Shown: positions 15,132-24,849 of the stretch, piece by piece | Numbering within the stretch: position 1 is the stretch's first letter | Layout of the letters: every line of letters begins with the position of its first letter | Origin: Polaromonas sp. CF318 | GTDB lineage: Bacteria; Pseudomonadota; Gammaproteobacteria; Burkholderiales; Burkholderiaceae_C | Assembly: GCF_000282655.1 (NCBI RefSeq) | Contig: NZ_AKIV01000047.1 | Span: 1-64,000 of the forward strand | Length of the DNA: 64,000 nt | Direction of reading: 5' to 3' | Program-made: the position numbers and the translations under genes | Notes under the pieces: model-generated | What the model was told of the DNA's origin: nothing | Databases searched by the model: none | What the model saw: only the letters and a program-made list of their open reading frames with translations

Positions 15132-17953
15132 GGCGGGCCTGGTTGCGGGCTGCGTGGCTGCTGCTGGCCGTGCTGCTGGCCAGCCTGGTATTTCCGGCCG
15201 CCGCGCAGAAGCCGAAAACGCCGGTAACGGCAACAGCGAAGGCGCAAGCGCCCGCCGCCGCCGCGGCGCAGGCCGACACCCCTGCCGATACCAGCCTTGA
15301 AGTCGCCATAGGCCGTGAAGGCCGCTATGTGCTGTCGCGTTCTTTCTCCTACCTGGAAGATGCCGGCGGCGAACTGGTGCTGGCTGACCTGCTCAAACCC
15401 GAGGCCCAGGCGCGCTTCCAGCCGGTGCCGCAAACCGGCCCGGCCACCAATTTCGGCCTGACCCGCTCGGCCATCTGGCTGCGCGTGACGCTGCGTCCCG
15501 AGCGCGACGCCCCGGCCGACTGGATGCTGGAACTGGCCTACCCGCCGCTGGACCGGCTGGAGCTGTATGCGCCTGACGGCAAGGGCGGCTTCAGCCGGCA
15601 GGTGGGAGGCGACCTGTCGCCCTTCGCCGAGCGCGCCGTGGTGCACCGTAACCACGTGATGCCGCTGCGCCTGAAACCCGGCGCCGCCAGCACGCTATAC
15701 CTGCGCGTGAGTTCGGGTGGCACGGTGTCGGCGCCGGTGAACCTGTGGCAACCGGCGGCGCTGTGGCGGCACGACCAGGCGGAGTACGCCACCATCAGCT
15801 TGTACTTCGGCCTGCTGATAGGCCTGCTGCTGTACAACCTGCTGCTGTTCTTCTCGGTGCGCGACCAGGCCTATCTGATCTACGTCGCCTTTGTGGCCTG
15901 CATGGCCGTCGCGCAGGCGGCGCTGACCGGTTTCGGCGCGCAGTTCCTGTGGCCGGGCCAGCTCTGGTGGAACAGTGTGTCACCGCCGACGGGCATGGCG
16001 GCAACGGCGATCTTCGGCGTGCTGTTCGCGCGCAGCTTTCTGTCCAGTGCGCTCAGGATGCCGCGCCTGGACAGATTGATGCAGGCATTGGTGGCGGGCT
16101 GGCTGCTGACTTTGCTGGCGGCGCTGACGCTGCCCTATGTGGTGTCGTCCTTGATGGTGACGGTGCTGGCGGTCTTCAGCGTCATTACCCTGGTGGTGGT
16201 GGGTGTGCTGAGCGTGCGTTCCGGCCACCCGGGCGCCAAATACTTCCTGGCGGCCTGGGCCCTGCTGCTGGTGGGTGTAGTGACCCTGGCGCTGCACAAC
16301 ACCGGCGCGCTGCCGTCCCACGCGCTGACGGCCAACTCCCTGCTGATAGGTTCGGCGCTGGAGATGGTGGTGCTGTCTTTCGCGCTGGCCGACCGCATCA
16401 ACGTCACGCGCCGCGAGAAGGAGCAGGCGCAGGCGCGCATCATGGCCGAGCACGCCATGGTCGAAGCCCTGAGCGCCTCGCAGGAAAATTTCCGCACGCA
16501 GCTCAAGGAGCGCGAGATGATCCTGGAAAACTCCATCGTCGGGATCGCCTTCCTGACGCCGGACGGGCGTTTTCGCTGGGCCAACCAGGCCATGCTGGAG
16601 GTCTTCGGTGTGGGCAGCGATCAGCTGACCTCGATGGAACCCTTTTACCTGTCGCGCGAGGAATACCTGCGGGTGGGCGGCGAGGTGGCCGCCTGCGTCG
16701 CCCGCGGCGAGAACTACGAGGCCGAGATCCAGGTCAAACAGTACGACGGCACGCTGATCTGGGTGTCGCTGTCGGGCAAGGCGGTGAGCGAGCGCGACCT
16801 GGGCCAGGGCACGGTCTGGGTCATCATCAACATCACGCGGCGCAAGGAGCTGGAGGCGCAGCTGGTGCGCACCTCGTCGGAGCGCGAAGCCATCCTCAAC
16901 AGCGCGCTGGTGGGCATCGTGCTGTCGGTGAATCGCCGCCACGAATGGGTCAACGAGAAATTCGCGCAGATGATGGGCAGCCCGCGCGAAGCGCTCATGG
17001 GCCAGCCCTCGAGCTACATCCATCCCGACCTGGCCACCTGGGAGCAGTTCGGCAAGGAAGCGCGCGAGGCGCTGATCGCCACCGGCAGCTACATCAGCGA
17101 GCGCCAGTTGAAGCGCCGCGACGGCCAGCTCTTCTGGGTGCAGATGGCCGGCAGCTGCGTGCAGGCCAGGGAGCCCGAATCGGGCGTGATCTGGGCCTTC
17201 CTGGACATCACCGAACGCAAGCAGTCGGAAGAGGACACGCGCGAGGCGCTGGAGCAGCAGCGCGCGCTCAACGAGCTGCGCACCCGCTTCGTGGCCATGA
17301 CCAGCCATGAGTTCCGCACGCCGCTGTCGGGCATCCTGTCGGCCGAGGAGTTGCTGCGGCATTACGGCAGCCGGCTGCCCGAATCCGAGAAGCTGGAAAT
17401 CCTCGACAGCATCGCCGCGGGCGTCAAGCGCATGACGCGCATGCTGGACCGCGTGCTGATGCTGGGCAAGGCCGATGCGCAGATGCTGGAGTTCGAGCCG
17501 CATCCGCTGGACCTGCAGGCGCTGTGCCAGCAACTGGTCGAGGAGGCGCGCATGCAGCAGCCCGGCAGCCTGTGCGAGCTGCGCCTGGACTACACGGCCG
17601 GAACGGGCCAAGGGCTTTACGACGAGAAGCTGCTGCGCCACATCTTCAGCAACCTGCTGTCCAACGCGGTCAAGTATTCGCCGCTGGGCGGCCTGGTGCT
17701 GTTCCGCGTGCGGACCGAGGAGGACATGGTGGTACTGGAAGTCGAGGACGAGGGCATAGGCATTCCCGAAGACGAACTGCCGCACCTGTTCGAGTCTTTC
17801 CACCGCGCCAGCAACGTGGGCACCATCCAGGGCACGGGCCTGGGCCTGGCGATCGTGCGCAACGCGGTCGACATCCACGGCGGCACCATAGACGTGCGCA
17901 GCAGCGCCGGTTCCGGAACCACCTTCACGGTGCGCCTGCCGGCCAGGCACTGA
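15128..17953 (+). CDS. 7TM-DISM / PAS sensor histidine kinase
   Basis: 941-residue membrane histidine kinase. In order: a signal sequence (to about 28), an Ala-rich linker, an extracytoplasmic 7TMR-DISMED2 domain (about 50-185, predicted ligand or carbohydrate binding), a seven-helix 7TMR-DISM region (about 205-400), two PAS domains with PAC motifs (about 464-575 and 585-700), HisKA with MTSHEFRTPLSG (His about 727), and HATPase with FSNLLSNAVKYS, EDEGIGIPEDE and GTGLGLAIV. No receiver domain and no response regulator gene adjoin it, so it is an orphan kinase. The ATG at 15128 overlaps the HNH gene stop. Confidence 0.92.
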   Translation: MRRAWLRAAWLLLAVLLASLVFPAAAQKPKTPVTATAKAQAPAAAAAQADTPADTSLEVAIGREGRYVLSRSFSYLEDAGGELVLADLLKPEAQARFQPVPQTGPATNFGLTRSAIWLRVTLRPERDAPADWMLELAYPPLDRLELYAPDGKGGFSRQVGGDLSPFAERAVVHRNHVMPLRLKPGAASTLYLRVSSGGTVSAPVNLWQPAALWRHDQAEYATISLYFGLLIGLLLYNLLLFFSVRDQAYLIYVAFVACMAVAQAALTGFGAQFLWPGQLWWNSVSPPTGMAATAIFGVLFARSFLSSALRMPRLDRLMQALVAGWLLTLLAALTLPYVVSSLMVTVLAVFSVITLVVVGVLSVRSGHPGAKYFLAAWALLLVGVVTLALHNTGALPSHALTANSLLIGSALEMVVLSFALADRINVTRREKEQAQARIMAEHAMVEALSASQENFRTQLKEREMILENSIVGIAFLTPDGRFRWANQAMLEVFGVGSDQLTSMEPFYLSREEYLRVGGEVAACVARGENYEAEIQVKQYDGTLIWVSLSGKAVSERDLGQGTVWVIINITRRKELEAQLVRTSSEREAILNSALVGIVLSVNRRHEWVNEKFAQMMGSPREALMGQPSSYIHPDLATWEQFGKEAREALIATGSYISERQLKRRDGQLFWVQMAGSCVQAREPESGVIWAFLDITERKQSEEDTREALEQQRALNELRTRFVAMTSHEFRTPLSGILSAEELLRHYGSRLPESEKLEILDSIAAGVKRMTRMLDRVLMLGKADAQMLEFEPHPLDLQALCQQLVEEARMQQPGSLCELRLDYTAGTGQGLYDEKLLRHIFSNLLSNAVKYSPLGGLVLFRVRTEEDMVVLEVEDEGIGIPEDELPHLFESFHRASNVGTIQGTGLGLAIVRNAVDIHGGTIDVRSSAGSGTTFTVRLPARH

Positions 17954-17964
17954 AGGCCGCGCGC

Positions 17965-19557
17965 ATGAACACGCCGCTCGTGATCCAGAGGCGCCGGCTG
18001 CTGCAGTCGCTGGCGGCGGCGGGCGCCGGCTTGTACCTGCCGGGCAGGGCGGCCGCGCAGACGCGGCTGGCCGGCGACCCCTTCACGCTGGGCGTGGCCA
18101 GCGGCTCGCCCACCCACGACTCGGTCGTTCTCTGGACGCGGCTGGTGCTGGACGGCGATGAGGCCTTGCGCCTGCAATCCGGCCCGGTGGCTGTGCGCTG
18201 GGAAGTCGCGCATGACGAGGGCTTTACCCGCATTGCGCAGACGGGCCAGGCGCAGGCCGTGGCCGGGCTGGCGCATTCGGTGCACGTGGAGGTGCAGGGC
18301 CTGGAGCCCGACCGCTGGTATTTCTACCGCTTCGCCGTGGGCGATGCCCTGAGCGCCATCGGCCGCACGCGCACCTTTCCCGCGCCCGGCGCCGCGGTGG
18401 CGCGATTGCGGCTGGCCTACGCCTCCTGCCAGCGCTGGGAGCACGGCTATTACAGCGCCTACCGGCACATGCGGGCCGAGGACCTGGACCTGGTGATGTT
18501 CCTGGGCGACTACATCTATGAATACCCCAATGCCGGCCAGGCCGTGCGCAAACCCACCGGCGGCTGGGTGCAGACGCTGGACGACTACCGTGCGCGCTAT
18601 GCCCTGCACAAAAGCGATGCCGACCTGCGGGCCATGCACGCGGCCTGCCCCTGGCTGGTGACCTGGGACGACCATGAAGTGCAGAACGACTATGCGGGTG
18701 TGTCGCCCGGCTACAGCGGGCCGCCGGTGGCTGATTTTTCCGCCCGGCGCGCCGCAGCCTACCAGGCGTTTTACGAGCACATGCCGCTGCGTGCCTCGGT
18801 GCTGACTCGCGCCATGGCGGGCCTCGCTGCCGGCGCCGAGATGCGCATCTACCAGCGCCTGCCCTACGGCCGGTTGGCCTCACTCTACATGCTGGACGCG
18901 CGGCAGTACAAGGACGCGCAGGCCTGCACGCGCGAAGGACGGGCCGGCTCCAGCACGCTGAACCCGGCCCATTGCCCCGCCTGGAAGGACCCGGCGCGCA
19001 GCATGCTGGGCGCGCAGCAGGAAAGCTGGCTGGATGCCGAATGGGGCGGCGCCGCGGCCAAGGCGGGCGACTGGAACCTGGTGGGCCAGCAGTCGCTTTT
19101 CGGCCAGCGCGATTTTCGCCCCGGGCCGGGCCAGGTGCTGTGGAACGACGGCTGGGACGGCTATGCGGCGGCACGCACGCGTTTCACCGATTCGCTGCGC
19201 AGGCATGCCGTGGCGAACCCGGTGCTGCTGGGCGGCGATGTGCACGAAAACTGGGTCGGCCACATCAAGGCCGACTATGCAGACCCGGCCAGCGCGGCGC
19301 TGGGCACCGAGTTCTGCGGCACCAGCATCAGCTCGCGTTCGACGGACAAGGCCAGAACCCCCGAGGTCCTGGCCGAGAACCCGCACTTCGTGTTTGCCGA
19401 CTCGGAGCGCAGGGGCTACGGCGTGGTGGAACTGACGCCGGGGATGCTGACGGCCACGCTGCGTGTCGTCGACGACGTCACGCGCGCCGACAGCGGGGTG
19501 CAGACCCTGGCGAAGTTCGCGGTGCAGGCCGGGCGGCCGGTGGTTGAAAAGGCCTAG
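17965..19557 (+). CDS. phoD: Alkaline phosphatase D (PhoD-like)
   Basis: 530-residue secreted phosphodiesterase/phosphatase. The Tat signal is RRRLLQSLAAAGAGLYL. The PhoD N-terminal domain carries GVASGSPTHDSVVLWTRL, and the metallophosphatase core shows FLGDYIYEYPN, TWDDHEVQNDY and GGDVHENW, which supply the Fe/Ca ligands of the family. It releases phosphate from phosphoesters, probably including phospholipids or teichoic-like polymers. It starts 11 nt after the histidine kinase stop and may share its transcript. It converges with the dioxygenase gene, the two stops overlapping by 4 nt. Confidence 0.93.
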   Translation: MNTPLVIQRRRLLQSLAAAGAGLYLPGRAAAQTRLAGDPFTLGVASGSPTHDSVVLWTRLVLDGDEALRLQSGPVAVRWEVAHDEGFTRIAQTGQAQAVAGLAHSVHVEVQGLEPDRWYFYRFAVGDALSAIGRTRTFPAPGAAVARLRLAYASCQRWEHGYYSAYRHMRAEDLDLVMFLGDYIYEYPNAGQAVRKPTGGWVQTLDDYRARYALHKSDADLRAMHAACPWLVTWDDHEVQNDYAGVSPGYSGPPVADFSARRAAAYQAFYEHMPLRASVLTRAMAGLAAGAEMRIYQRLPYGRLASLYMLDARQYKDAQACTREGRAGSSTLNPAHCPAWKDPARSMLGAQQESWLDAEWGGAAAKAGDWNLVGQQSLFGQRDFRPGPGQVLWNDGWDGYAAARTRFTDSLRRHAVANPVLLGGDVHENWVGHIKADYADPASAALGTEFCGTSISSRSTDKARTPEVLAENPHFVFADSERRGYGVVELTPGMLTATLRVVDDVTRADSGVQTLAKFAVQAGRPVVEKA

Positions 19558-20675
19558 GCCTTGTAAGTCGCCGAAAGGCCTTTGTCCAGGAAAGCATTGT
19601 TGGCCTCGCGCACCTTCGCGGCCTCGTCGTCGTAGAGAAAAGGCAGGAAGGCATAACGCCGTCCGCGTGTCACCGTGGATACGGCATGCAGCAGGGAGCA
19701 GGAAAACACCACGGCGCCGCCCGGCGGGGGCTTGAAGGACCTGGGGCCGTATTCCGGGAAGCTGACCTCGCCGCCCTCGAAATCATCGTTGAGGTTGATG
19801 GACACGGCAAAGCGCCTGTGGGCCGTCCCGCGGGTGGTGTTGTCGCGGTGGGGGCTGAAATGCGCCTGCTGGTCGGCGCGGTAGCAGCCGATGATGTAGC
19901 GCTCCATGCGCGTGGCCTTGAATTGGTGCACCTTGGCGATCTCGGGAACGATGCGGCGCTGTATCCAGGCGCGCGCCGCCTTCACGACGGCAAGGTCGGT
20001 GATGTCGTAGTCCTCGCGGCGCTTGTGGCCGTGGTCGTGGGCCAGGACGGTTTTGCCGTTTTCCTCGCGCATAAAACCGGACTCCTTGCCCCCATGGGTT
20101 TCGTAAAGGCTGATGAGTTCCCGGCAGAAGCCCGGCGGGAAAACGTTCGGCAGCATGAGGATGGGGGCCTGCAATTCCATGCCCGCGAAGCGCGAGGGCG
20201 GCGGCAGGCCGGCGAGGCAGGACAGCAGCGCCTGCATATCGCCGGCATCAGCCAAGGGCAGCACTTTCAGTATCCTCAGGGTCGGGTCCAGGACAAAACA
20301 CAGGCGGCGGATACCGGCCCGCTTTTGCGCCATGTCGGCGTCGTGCGGCACCACGCCATAAAGCTCGCTCACCTGTGCATCAAAATCCCAGAGGAAGCGG
20401 TAGCCGGGATAGCGGTCGGCGACGCGTTTTTCGCTTTCATCGCCCGGATCCAGGCTGACGCCGAAAAAAGAGCAATGCGCGTCGTTGAAGATGTCCTGCC
20501 GTTGCAGGGCCATTTCTATGGCCGCCCTGCCCAGGGGCTCGGCGGCGCTGGCGAAAAAACACAGCGCGATATACCGCCCGGCTGCGGCATGTATCGCATA
20601 GCGCGGATTCGCGAAGGATCTTTGCCGGAACCAGGGCGCCGGATCGCCCGCGAGGAGATTGAAGTATTTGCCCAT
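19554..20675 (-). CDS. Peroxiredoxin-like / 2OG-Fe(II) dioxygenase fusion
   Basis: 373 residues in two parts. Residues 1-160 have an AhpC/TSA thioredoxin fold (LLAGDPAPWF, RFLWDFDAQVSELYGV, RLCFVLDPTLRILKVLP), but the loop FFASAAEPLGRA, where the peroxidatic Cys should be, has none. Residues 175-373 are a prolyl-4-hydroxylase-like oxygenase with FSPHRDN (His-x-Asp iron ligands) and LLHAVSTVTRGRRYAFL (distal His and the Arg for 2-oxoglutarate). The first half is therefore probably a binding or scaffold domain. The hydroxylation substrate is unknown. Confidence 0.85.
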   Translation of the reverse strand: MGKYFNLLAGDPAPWFRQRSFANPRYAIHAAAGRYIALCFFASAAEPLGRAAIEMALQRQDIFNDAHCSFFGVSLDPGDESEKRVADRYPGYRFLWDFDAQVSELYGVVPHDADMAQKRAGIRRLCFVLDPTLRILKVLPLADAGDMQALLSCLAGLPPPSRFAGMELQAPILMLPNVFPPGFCRELISLYETHGGKESGFMREENGKTVLAHDHGHKRREDYDITDLAVVKAARAWIQRRIVPEIAKVHQFKATRMERYIIGCYRADQQAHFSPHRDNTTRGTAHRRFAVSINLNDDFEGGEVSFPEYGPRSFKPPPGGAVVFSCSLLHAVSTVTRGRRYAFLPFLYDDEAAKVREANNAFLDKGLSATYKA

Positions 20676-20696
20676 ATGTTGATGGGGGAAAGGCTG

Positions 20697-22112
20697 CTAG
20701 GGGCTTCCAGCTTCCAGCAGCGCGTTGATGGCGTTCAGGTCCGCTTCGCTCAGCGTGGCGTTCGCGGCCTTCAGGCGCAGGCCCTGAAGCAGGGTCTCGG
20801 CGCGCGCCTTGTGCCAGTCGCGCTGGGCCGCGAACAGCTGCTGCTCGGCGTTGAGCACGTCCATGTTGATGCGGGTGCCGACGAGGTAGCCCACCTTGTT
20901 GGCGTCCAGCGAACTTTTGCTGGAGGTGATGGCTGAGGCCAGTGCCTGGGTTTGCGCCGCCCCGTTGACGACGCCCGCAAAAGCCTGGCGCGCCTGGGCC
21001 ACCGCCTGCCGGCGCGCCGCTTCCAGGTCTTCCGCGGCCTTGCCTTTCAATGCCACGGCTTCGCGCACGCGCGCCTGCACGCCGCCACCAGCATAGAGCG
21101 GGATGGTCAGGCTCATGCCGACCTGCGTGGAGCGCGAGCGCACTGAAATATCGCTCGGGGAGGTGATGCTGCCCGAGGTGAAGTTGTTGCCGTAGGCCGC
21201 CGTCAGGTCCAGCGTGGGCGAATGCGCCGCCTGGCTTTTGGCGATCTCGCGATCGGCCACCTCCAGCGTCGCCTGGGCGATGCGCACCTGGATGGATTGC
21301 TCGCGGGCGCTGTCCAGCCAGGGCTGCAGGCCCGCCGGCTCCATTCGCGGCGGGGAGCCGTCCGTGCGCAAACCCGCCAGGCGGGCATGGGAAATCCCCA
21401 GGATGCGCGTCAGCTCGGCCAGCTTGTTCTGCAGCTCGTTGCCGGCCACCACCGCCTGGGCGCGCGAGAGGTCCAGCCGCGACTGGGCCTCATGCACATC
21501 GGTCACGGTGCCGGTGCCGCCCTCGAAGGTGCGGCGGGCCAGGGCGCGTTGCTGCTCCATGGCGCCCGTCTGCAGGTGGGCCACACGCTCGGCCTCCTGG
21601 GCAACCAGTATGTCGAGGTAGGCCTGCGCGGTGCGCAGGATCAGTTCCTGTTCGGCCTGCCGGAACTGCGCCTCGGCCAGCAATTCCTGCTGCCCGGCCT
21701 GGTCCAGAGCCGCCGATGCGGTGGCGCGCCACAGGGCTTGGCTTAATTGCAGGTTCCAGCTGCGGGTATGCACGTCGCGCGCCACGGCAGGCAATTCATT
21801 GAAGGAGGCTTGCCCGGATTGCCGGCTGGCGGCGCCGACCAGGTTGACCGCGGGCAGCAGCGCGGCGCGCGCCTGCGGAACCCGTTCGCGCGCCGCCTGC
21901 AGGGTGTAGACGGCGCCGCGGTAAACGGGGTCGCGTGCCTGTGCCTGACGGTAGACCTCGAGCAGGTCGGCGGCCGGCGCGCTGAAGGAGGCCAGCAGCA
22001 GCAGGCTGGCCAGCCAGCGCCGGCTGCCCGCGGCATTCGGCGTGCGCCGTGGTTTTGATGTTTGAAGCGTGACGCGCGGCGTATGCACCGGCTTTGGTTC
22101 GGGGTCCTGCAC
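20697..22112 (-). CDS. tolC: TolC-family outer-membrane channel
   Basis: 471-residue outer-membrane factor of the type I secretion TolC group. After a signal segment (WLASLLLLASFSAPA) it has the two internally repeated helix-strand halves, with LLEVYRQAQARDPVY at the start, a TVTDVHEAQSRLDLSRAQ helix and AYGNNFTSG strands. The GTG at 22112 has GGGAGG just upstream. It would serve as the outer channel for tripartite efflux pumps or type I secretion, possibly including the RTX protein, though no linked pump genes follow. A perfect palindrome stands 21 bp upstream of the start codon. Confidence 0.9.
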   Translation of the reverse strand: MQDPEPKPVHTPRVTLQTSKPRRTPNAAGSRRWLASLLLLASFSAPAADLLEVYRQAQARDPVYRGAVYTLQAARERVPQARAALLPAVNLVGAASRQSGQASFNELPAVARDVHTRSWNLQLSQALWRATASAALDQAGQQELLAEAQFRQAEQELILRTAQAYLDILVAQEAERVAHLQTGAMEQQRALARRTFEGGTGTVTDVHEAQSRLDLSRAQAVVAGNELQNKLAELTRILGISHARLAGLRTDGSPPRMEPAGLQPWLDSAREQSIQVRIAQATLEVADREIAKSQAAHSPTLDLTAAYGNNFTSGSITSPSDISVRSRSTQVGMSLTIPLYAGGGVQARVREAVALKGKAAEDLEAARRQAVAQARQAFAGVVNGAAQTQALASAITSSKSSLDANKVGYLVGTRINMDVLNAEQQLFAAQRDWHKARAETLLQGLRLKAANATLSEADLNAINALLEAGSP

Positions 22113-22132
22113 CTCGACCTCCCTGCTGTAGT

Positions 22133-22146
22133 GTTCAAATTTGAAC
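22133..22146. promoter_or_regulatory. Palindromic operator upstream of the tolC-like gene
   Basis: GTTCAAATTTGAAC is a perfect 14-bp palindrome in the short gap before the TolC-family gene. Its AT-rich centre and symmetric ends are typical of TetR- or MarR-type repressor sites. No regulator gene is next to it. Confidence 0.5.
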
Positions 22147-22242
22147 CATACGGGAGGCGATGGGTGCTTCTGCGGTCAATTGTCCGTAGACGGACTTTTA
22201 TTGCGGTAAATACCCGGGCCGAACATGCCGGTGTGCCGCGGT

Positions 22243-24099
22243 TCAGGCGGCGAGTTCGGCTTCTTCTTCGAGGTTGTCGCTCAGGAAGCCGCCGCTCTGG
22301 TGGGCCCAGAGGCGCGCGTAGAGGCCGCCGTTAGCCAGCAAGGTGCGGTGGTCGCCCTCCTCGACGATGCGGCCCTGGTCCAGCACGATGAGGCGGTCCA
22401 TGGCGGCGATGGTGGACAGGCGGTGCGCGATGGCAATCACCGTCTTGCCCTGCATCAGGGTGTTGAGGCTGCCCTGGATGGCGACTTCAACCTCGGAGTC
22501 CAGCGCGCTGGTGGCTTCGTCCAGCAGCAGGATGGGCGCGTCCTTGAGCATCACACGCGCGATCGCGATGCGCTGGCGCTGCCCGCCGGACAGCTTCACG
22601 CCGCGCTCGCCGACGTGCGCGTCATAACCCTTGCGGCCGTGCGGGTCGCTGAGGTATTCGATAAAACCGTCGGCCTCGGCGCGGCGGGCCGCGACGCGCA
22701 TCTGCTCCTCGGTGGCCGAGGGCCGGCTGTAGGTGATGTTGTCGCGCACCGAGCGGTGCAGCAGCGAGGTGTCCTGCGTCACCATGCCGATGTGGCTGCG
22801 CAGGCTGTCCTGCGTGACCGTGGAAATGTCCTGGCCGTCGATCAGGATGCGGCCGGCGTCCAGGTCGTGAAAGCGCAGCAGCAGGTTGACCAGCGTGGAC
22901 TTGCCAGCGCCGGAGCGGCCTATCAGGCCTATCTTCTCGCCGGGCTTCACGGTCAGCGTGAGGCCGTCTATCACCCTGAGGCCCTTGCCGTAGCTGAAGC
23001 CGATGTTGTCGAAGCGCACTTCGCCGCGCGGCACTTCGAGCGTGGCGGCATCGGGTTTGTCTTCGATCACGCGCGGGCGCGACAGGGTGTTGATGCCGTC
23101 CTGCACGGTGCCCACGCTTTCAAACAGGCTGGTCATCTCCCACATGATCCAGTGCGACATGCCCTGCAGCCGCAGCGCCATGGCGGTGGCGGCGGCCACC
23201 GCGCCGGCGCCGACCTGGCCCAGGCTCCACAGCCACAGCGAGGTGCCGGCCATGCCCAGGATCAGGCCCATGCTGAGCGCATGGTTGACGATCTCGAACG
23301 CGCTGACCAGCCGCATCTGGCTGTAGCCGGTCTTCATGAACTCCTGCATGGCCGAGCGGGCGAAGGCGGCCTCGCGCTGGGTGTGCGAGAACAGCTTGAC
23401 GGTGGTAATGTTGGTGTAGGCGTCGGTGATGCGGCCTGTCATCAGCGAGCGGGCGTCGGCCTGCTGCTTGCCGATGCGGCCCAGCCGCGGCACAAAGAAA
23501 AACAGCGCGGCGATGTAAAGCCCCAGCCAGATCAGGAAGGGCGCGATCAGCTTCATGTCGAAGGCGGCGGCCAGCACCGTCATGGTGGCCACATAGACCG
23601 CCATGGCGACCAGCACGTCGGCCAGCACGAACAGGGTGTCGCGCACGGCCAGCGCGGTCTGCATGACCTTGGTGGTCAGGCGGCCGGCGAACTCGTCCTG
23701 GTAGAAGGCCATGCTCTGGCCCAGCATCAGGCGGTGAAAATTCCAGCGCAGGCGCATGGGGAAATTGATGGCGATGGTCTGGTGCTTGACGATGGTCTGC
23801 AACGCCACCACCAGGATGCTGGCGACGACAATCCAGGCCAGCACGGTGAGCGTGCCGCCGTGGACCGTCCACAGCTGCGCAGGTTCGGCCTTGCCCAGCC
23901 AGTCGACGATGCGGCCCAGCATGGCGAACATCAGGGCTTCGAAGGCCGACATCGCGGCGGACAGCAAGGCCAGCGCCAGGATGTAGCCGCGCGCGCCGCG
24001 GCTGCAAGCCCAGATGAAGGCGATAAAACCCTTGGGAGGCAGGCTGGGCTCACCCTCGGGGTAGGGGTGCAGCAGTTTCTCGAATTTGCTGAACAACAT
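22243..24099 (-). CDS. ABC exporter, fused permease and ATPase (MsbA-like)
   Basis: 618-residue half-transporter working as a homodimer: six membrane helices in the first 330 residues, then the nucleotide-binding domain with GRSGAGKST (Walker A), VKLSGGQRQRIAIARV (signature), ILLLDEATSALDSE (Walker B) and AIAHRLSTI (switch His). It belongs to the multidrug/lipid exporter class; the substrate is not evident and a role as a second lipid flippase is possible. It lies 39 nt after the serB stop, in the same direction, and upstream of the tolC-like gene. Confidence 0.92.
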   Translation of the reverse strand: MLFSKFEKLLHPYPEGEPSLPPKGFIAFIWACSRGARGYILALALLSAAMSAFEALMFAMLGRIVDWLGKAEPAQLWTVHGGTLTVLAWIVVASILVVALQTIVKHQTIAINFPMRLRWNFHRLMLGQSMAFYQDEFAGRLTTKVMQTALAVRDTLFVLADVLVAMAVYVATMTVLAAAFDMKLIAPFLIWLGLYIAALFFFVPRLGRIGKQQADARSLMTGRITDAYTNITTVKLFSHTQREAAFARSAMQEFMKTGYSQMRLVSAFEIVNHALSMGLILGMAGTSLWLWSLGQVGAGAVAAATAMALRLQGMSHWIMWEMTSLFESVGTVQDGINTLSRPRVIEDKPDAATLEVPRGEVRFDNIGFSYGKGLRVIDGLTLTVKPGEKIGLIGRSGAGKSTLVNLLLRFHDLDAGRILIDGQDISTVTQDSLRSHIGMVTQDTSLLHRSVRDNITYSRPSATEEQMRVAARRAEADGFIEYLSDPHGRKGYDAHVGERGVKLSGGQRQRIAIARVMLKDAPILLLDEATSALDSEVEVAIQGSLNTLMQGKTVIAIAHRLSTIAAMDRLIVLDQGRIVEEGDHRTLLANGGLYARLWAHQSGGFLSDNLEEEAELAA

Positions 24100-24138
24100 C
24101 GGTGCGGTGGGTGCTTTCTTTTGGTGTGCGCTGCCTGT

Positions 24139-24849
24139 TTACTTCACCAGTTCCAGCAGGCGGTCCAGGCCGCCTTCGTTGATGGCCACCATGGCCTGCT
24201 CGCGCACGCGCGGCTTGGCGTGGTAGGCCACGGACAGGCCGGCCACGCCCATCATGGGCAGGTCGTTGGCGCCGTCGCCCATGGCGATGGCCTGTAGCGG
24301 GTTGATGCCCAGCTTGCCGCAGGTCTCGAGCAGCATTTTTTTCTTTTCCGCGCCGTCGCAGATGTCGCCCCAGGGCTGGTCCACCATGCGGCCGGTGAGA
24401 AAGCCGTCTTCCACCTCCAGTACGTTGGAGCGTGTGTAGTCGATGCCGAGCTCGTCGCGCACGCGGTCGGTGAAGAAGGTGAAGCCGCCGCTGACCAGCA
24501 GCACCTTCATGCCGGCCTGCTTGCAGGCCTTCACCAGTTCCGCCGCGCCGGGGTTGAGCTGGAGGCGCTCGCGATAGACCTGCTCCATGCTGGCAACACT
24601 GACGCCCTTGAGCAGGGCCACGCGCTGGCGCAGGCTTTCCTTGTAGTCGCTGATCTCGCCGCGCATGGCCGCTTCGGTGATGGCCGCCACCTCGGCCTTG
24701 CGGCCGGCCGCGTCGGCGATTTCATCGACACATTCGATGTTGATGAGCGTGGAGTCCATGTCGAAGGCGATCAGCTTGAAGTCGCCGAGCTTGAGGTCGG
24801 GCGTGGCGACGTTGACGACGAGGCCGTGGGAGATTTCTGCGGGGGTCAT
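24139..24849 (-). CDS. serB: Phosphoserine phosphatase
   Basis: 236-residue HAD-family enzyme carrying out the last step of serine synthesis (phosphoserine to serine). Motif I is FDMDSTL, with nucleophile Asp30 and acid/base Asp32. Motif II is LLVSGGFTFF, and motif IV is AMGDGANDLPMM. It has the short N-terminus seen in betaproteobacteria, without the ACT domain of some homologs. Its ATG overlaps the mfd stop codon (ATGA), so it is translationally coupled to the repair gene. Confidence 0.96.
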   Translation of the reverse strand: MTPAEISHGLVVNVATPDLKLGDFKLIAFDMDSTLINIECVDEIADAAGRKAEVAAITEAAMRGEISDYKESLRQRVALLKGVSVASMEQVYRERLQLNPGAAELVKACKQAGMKVLLVSGGFTFFTDRVRDELGIDYTRSNVLEVEDGFLTGRMVDQPWGDICDGAEKKKMLLETCGKLGINPLQAIAMGDGANDLPMMGVAGLSVAYHAKPRVREQAMVAINEGGLDRLLELVK

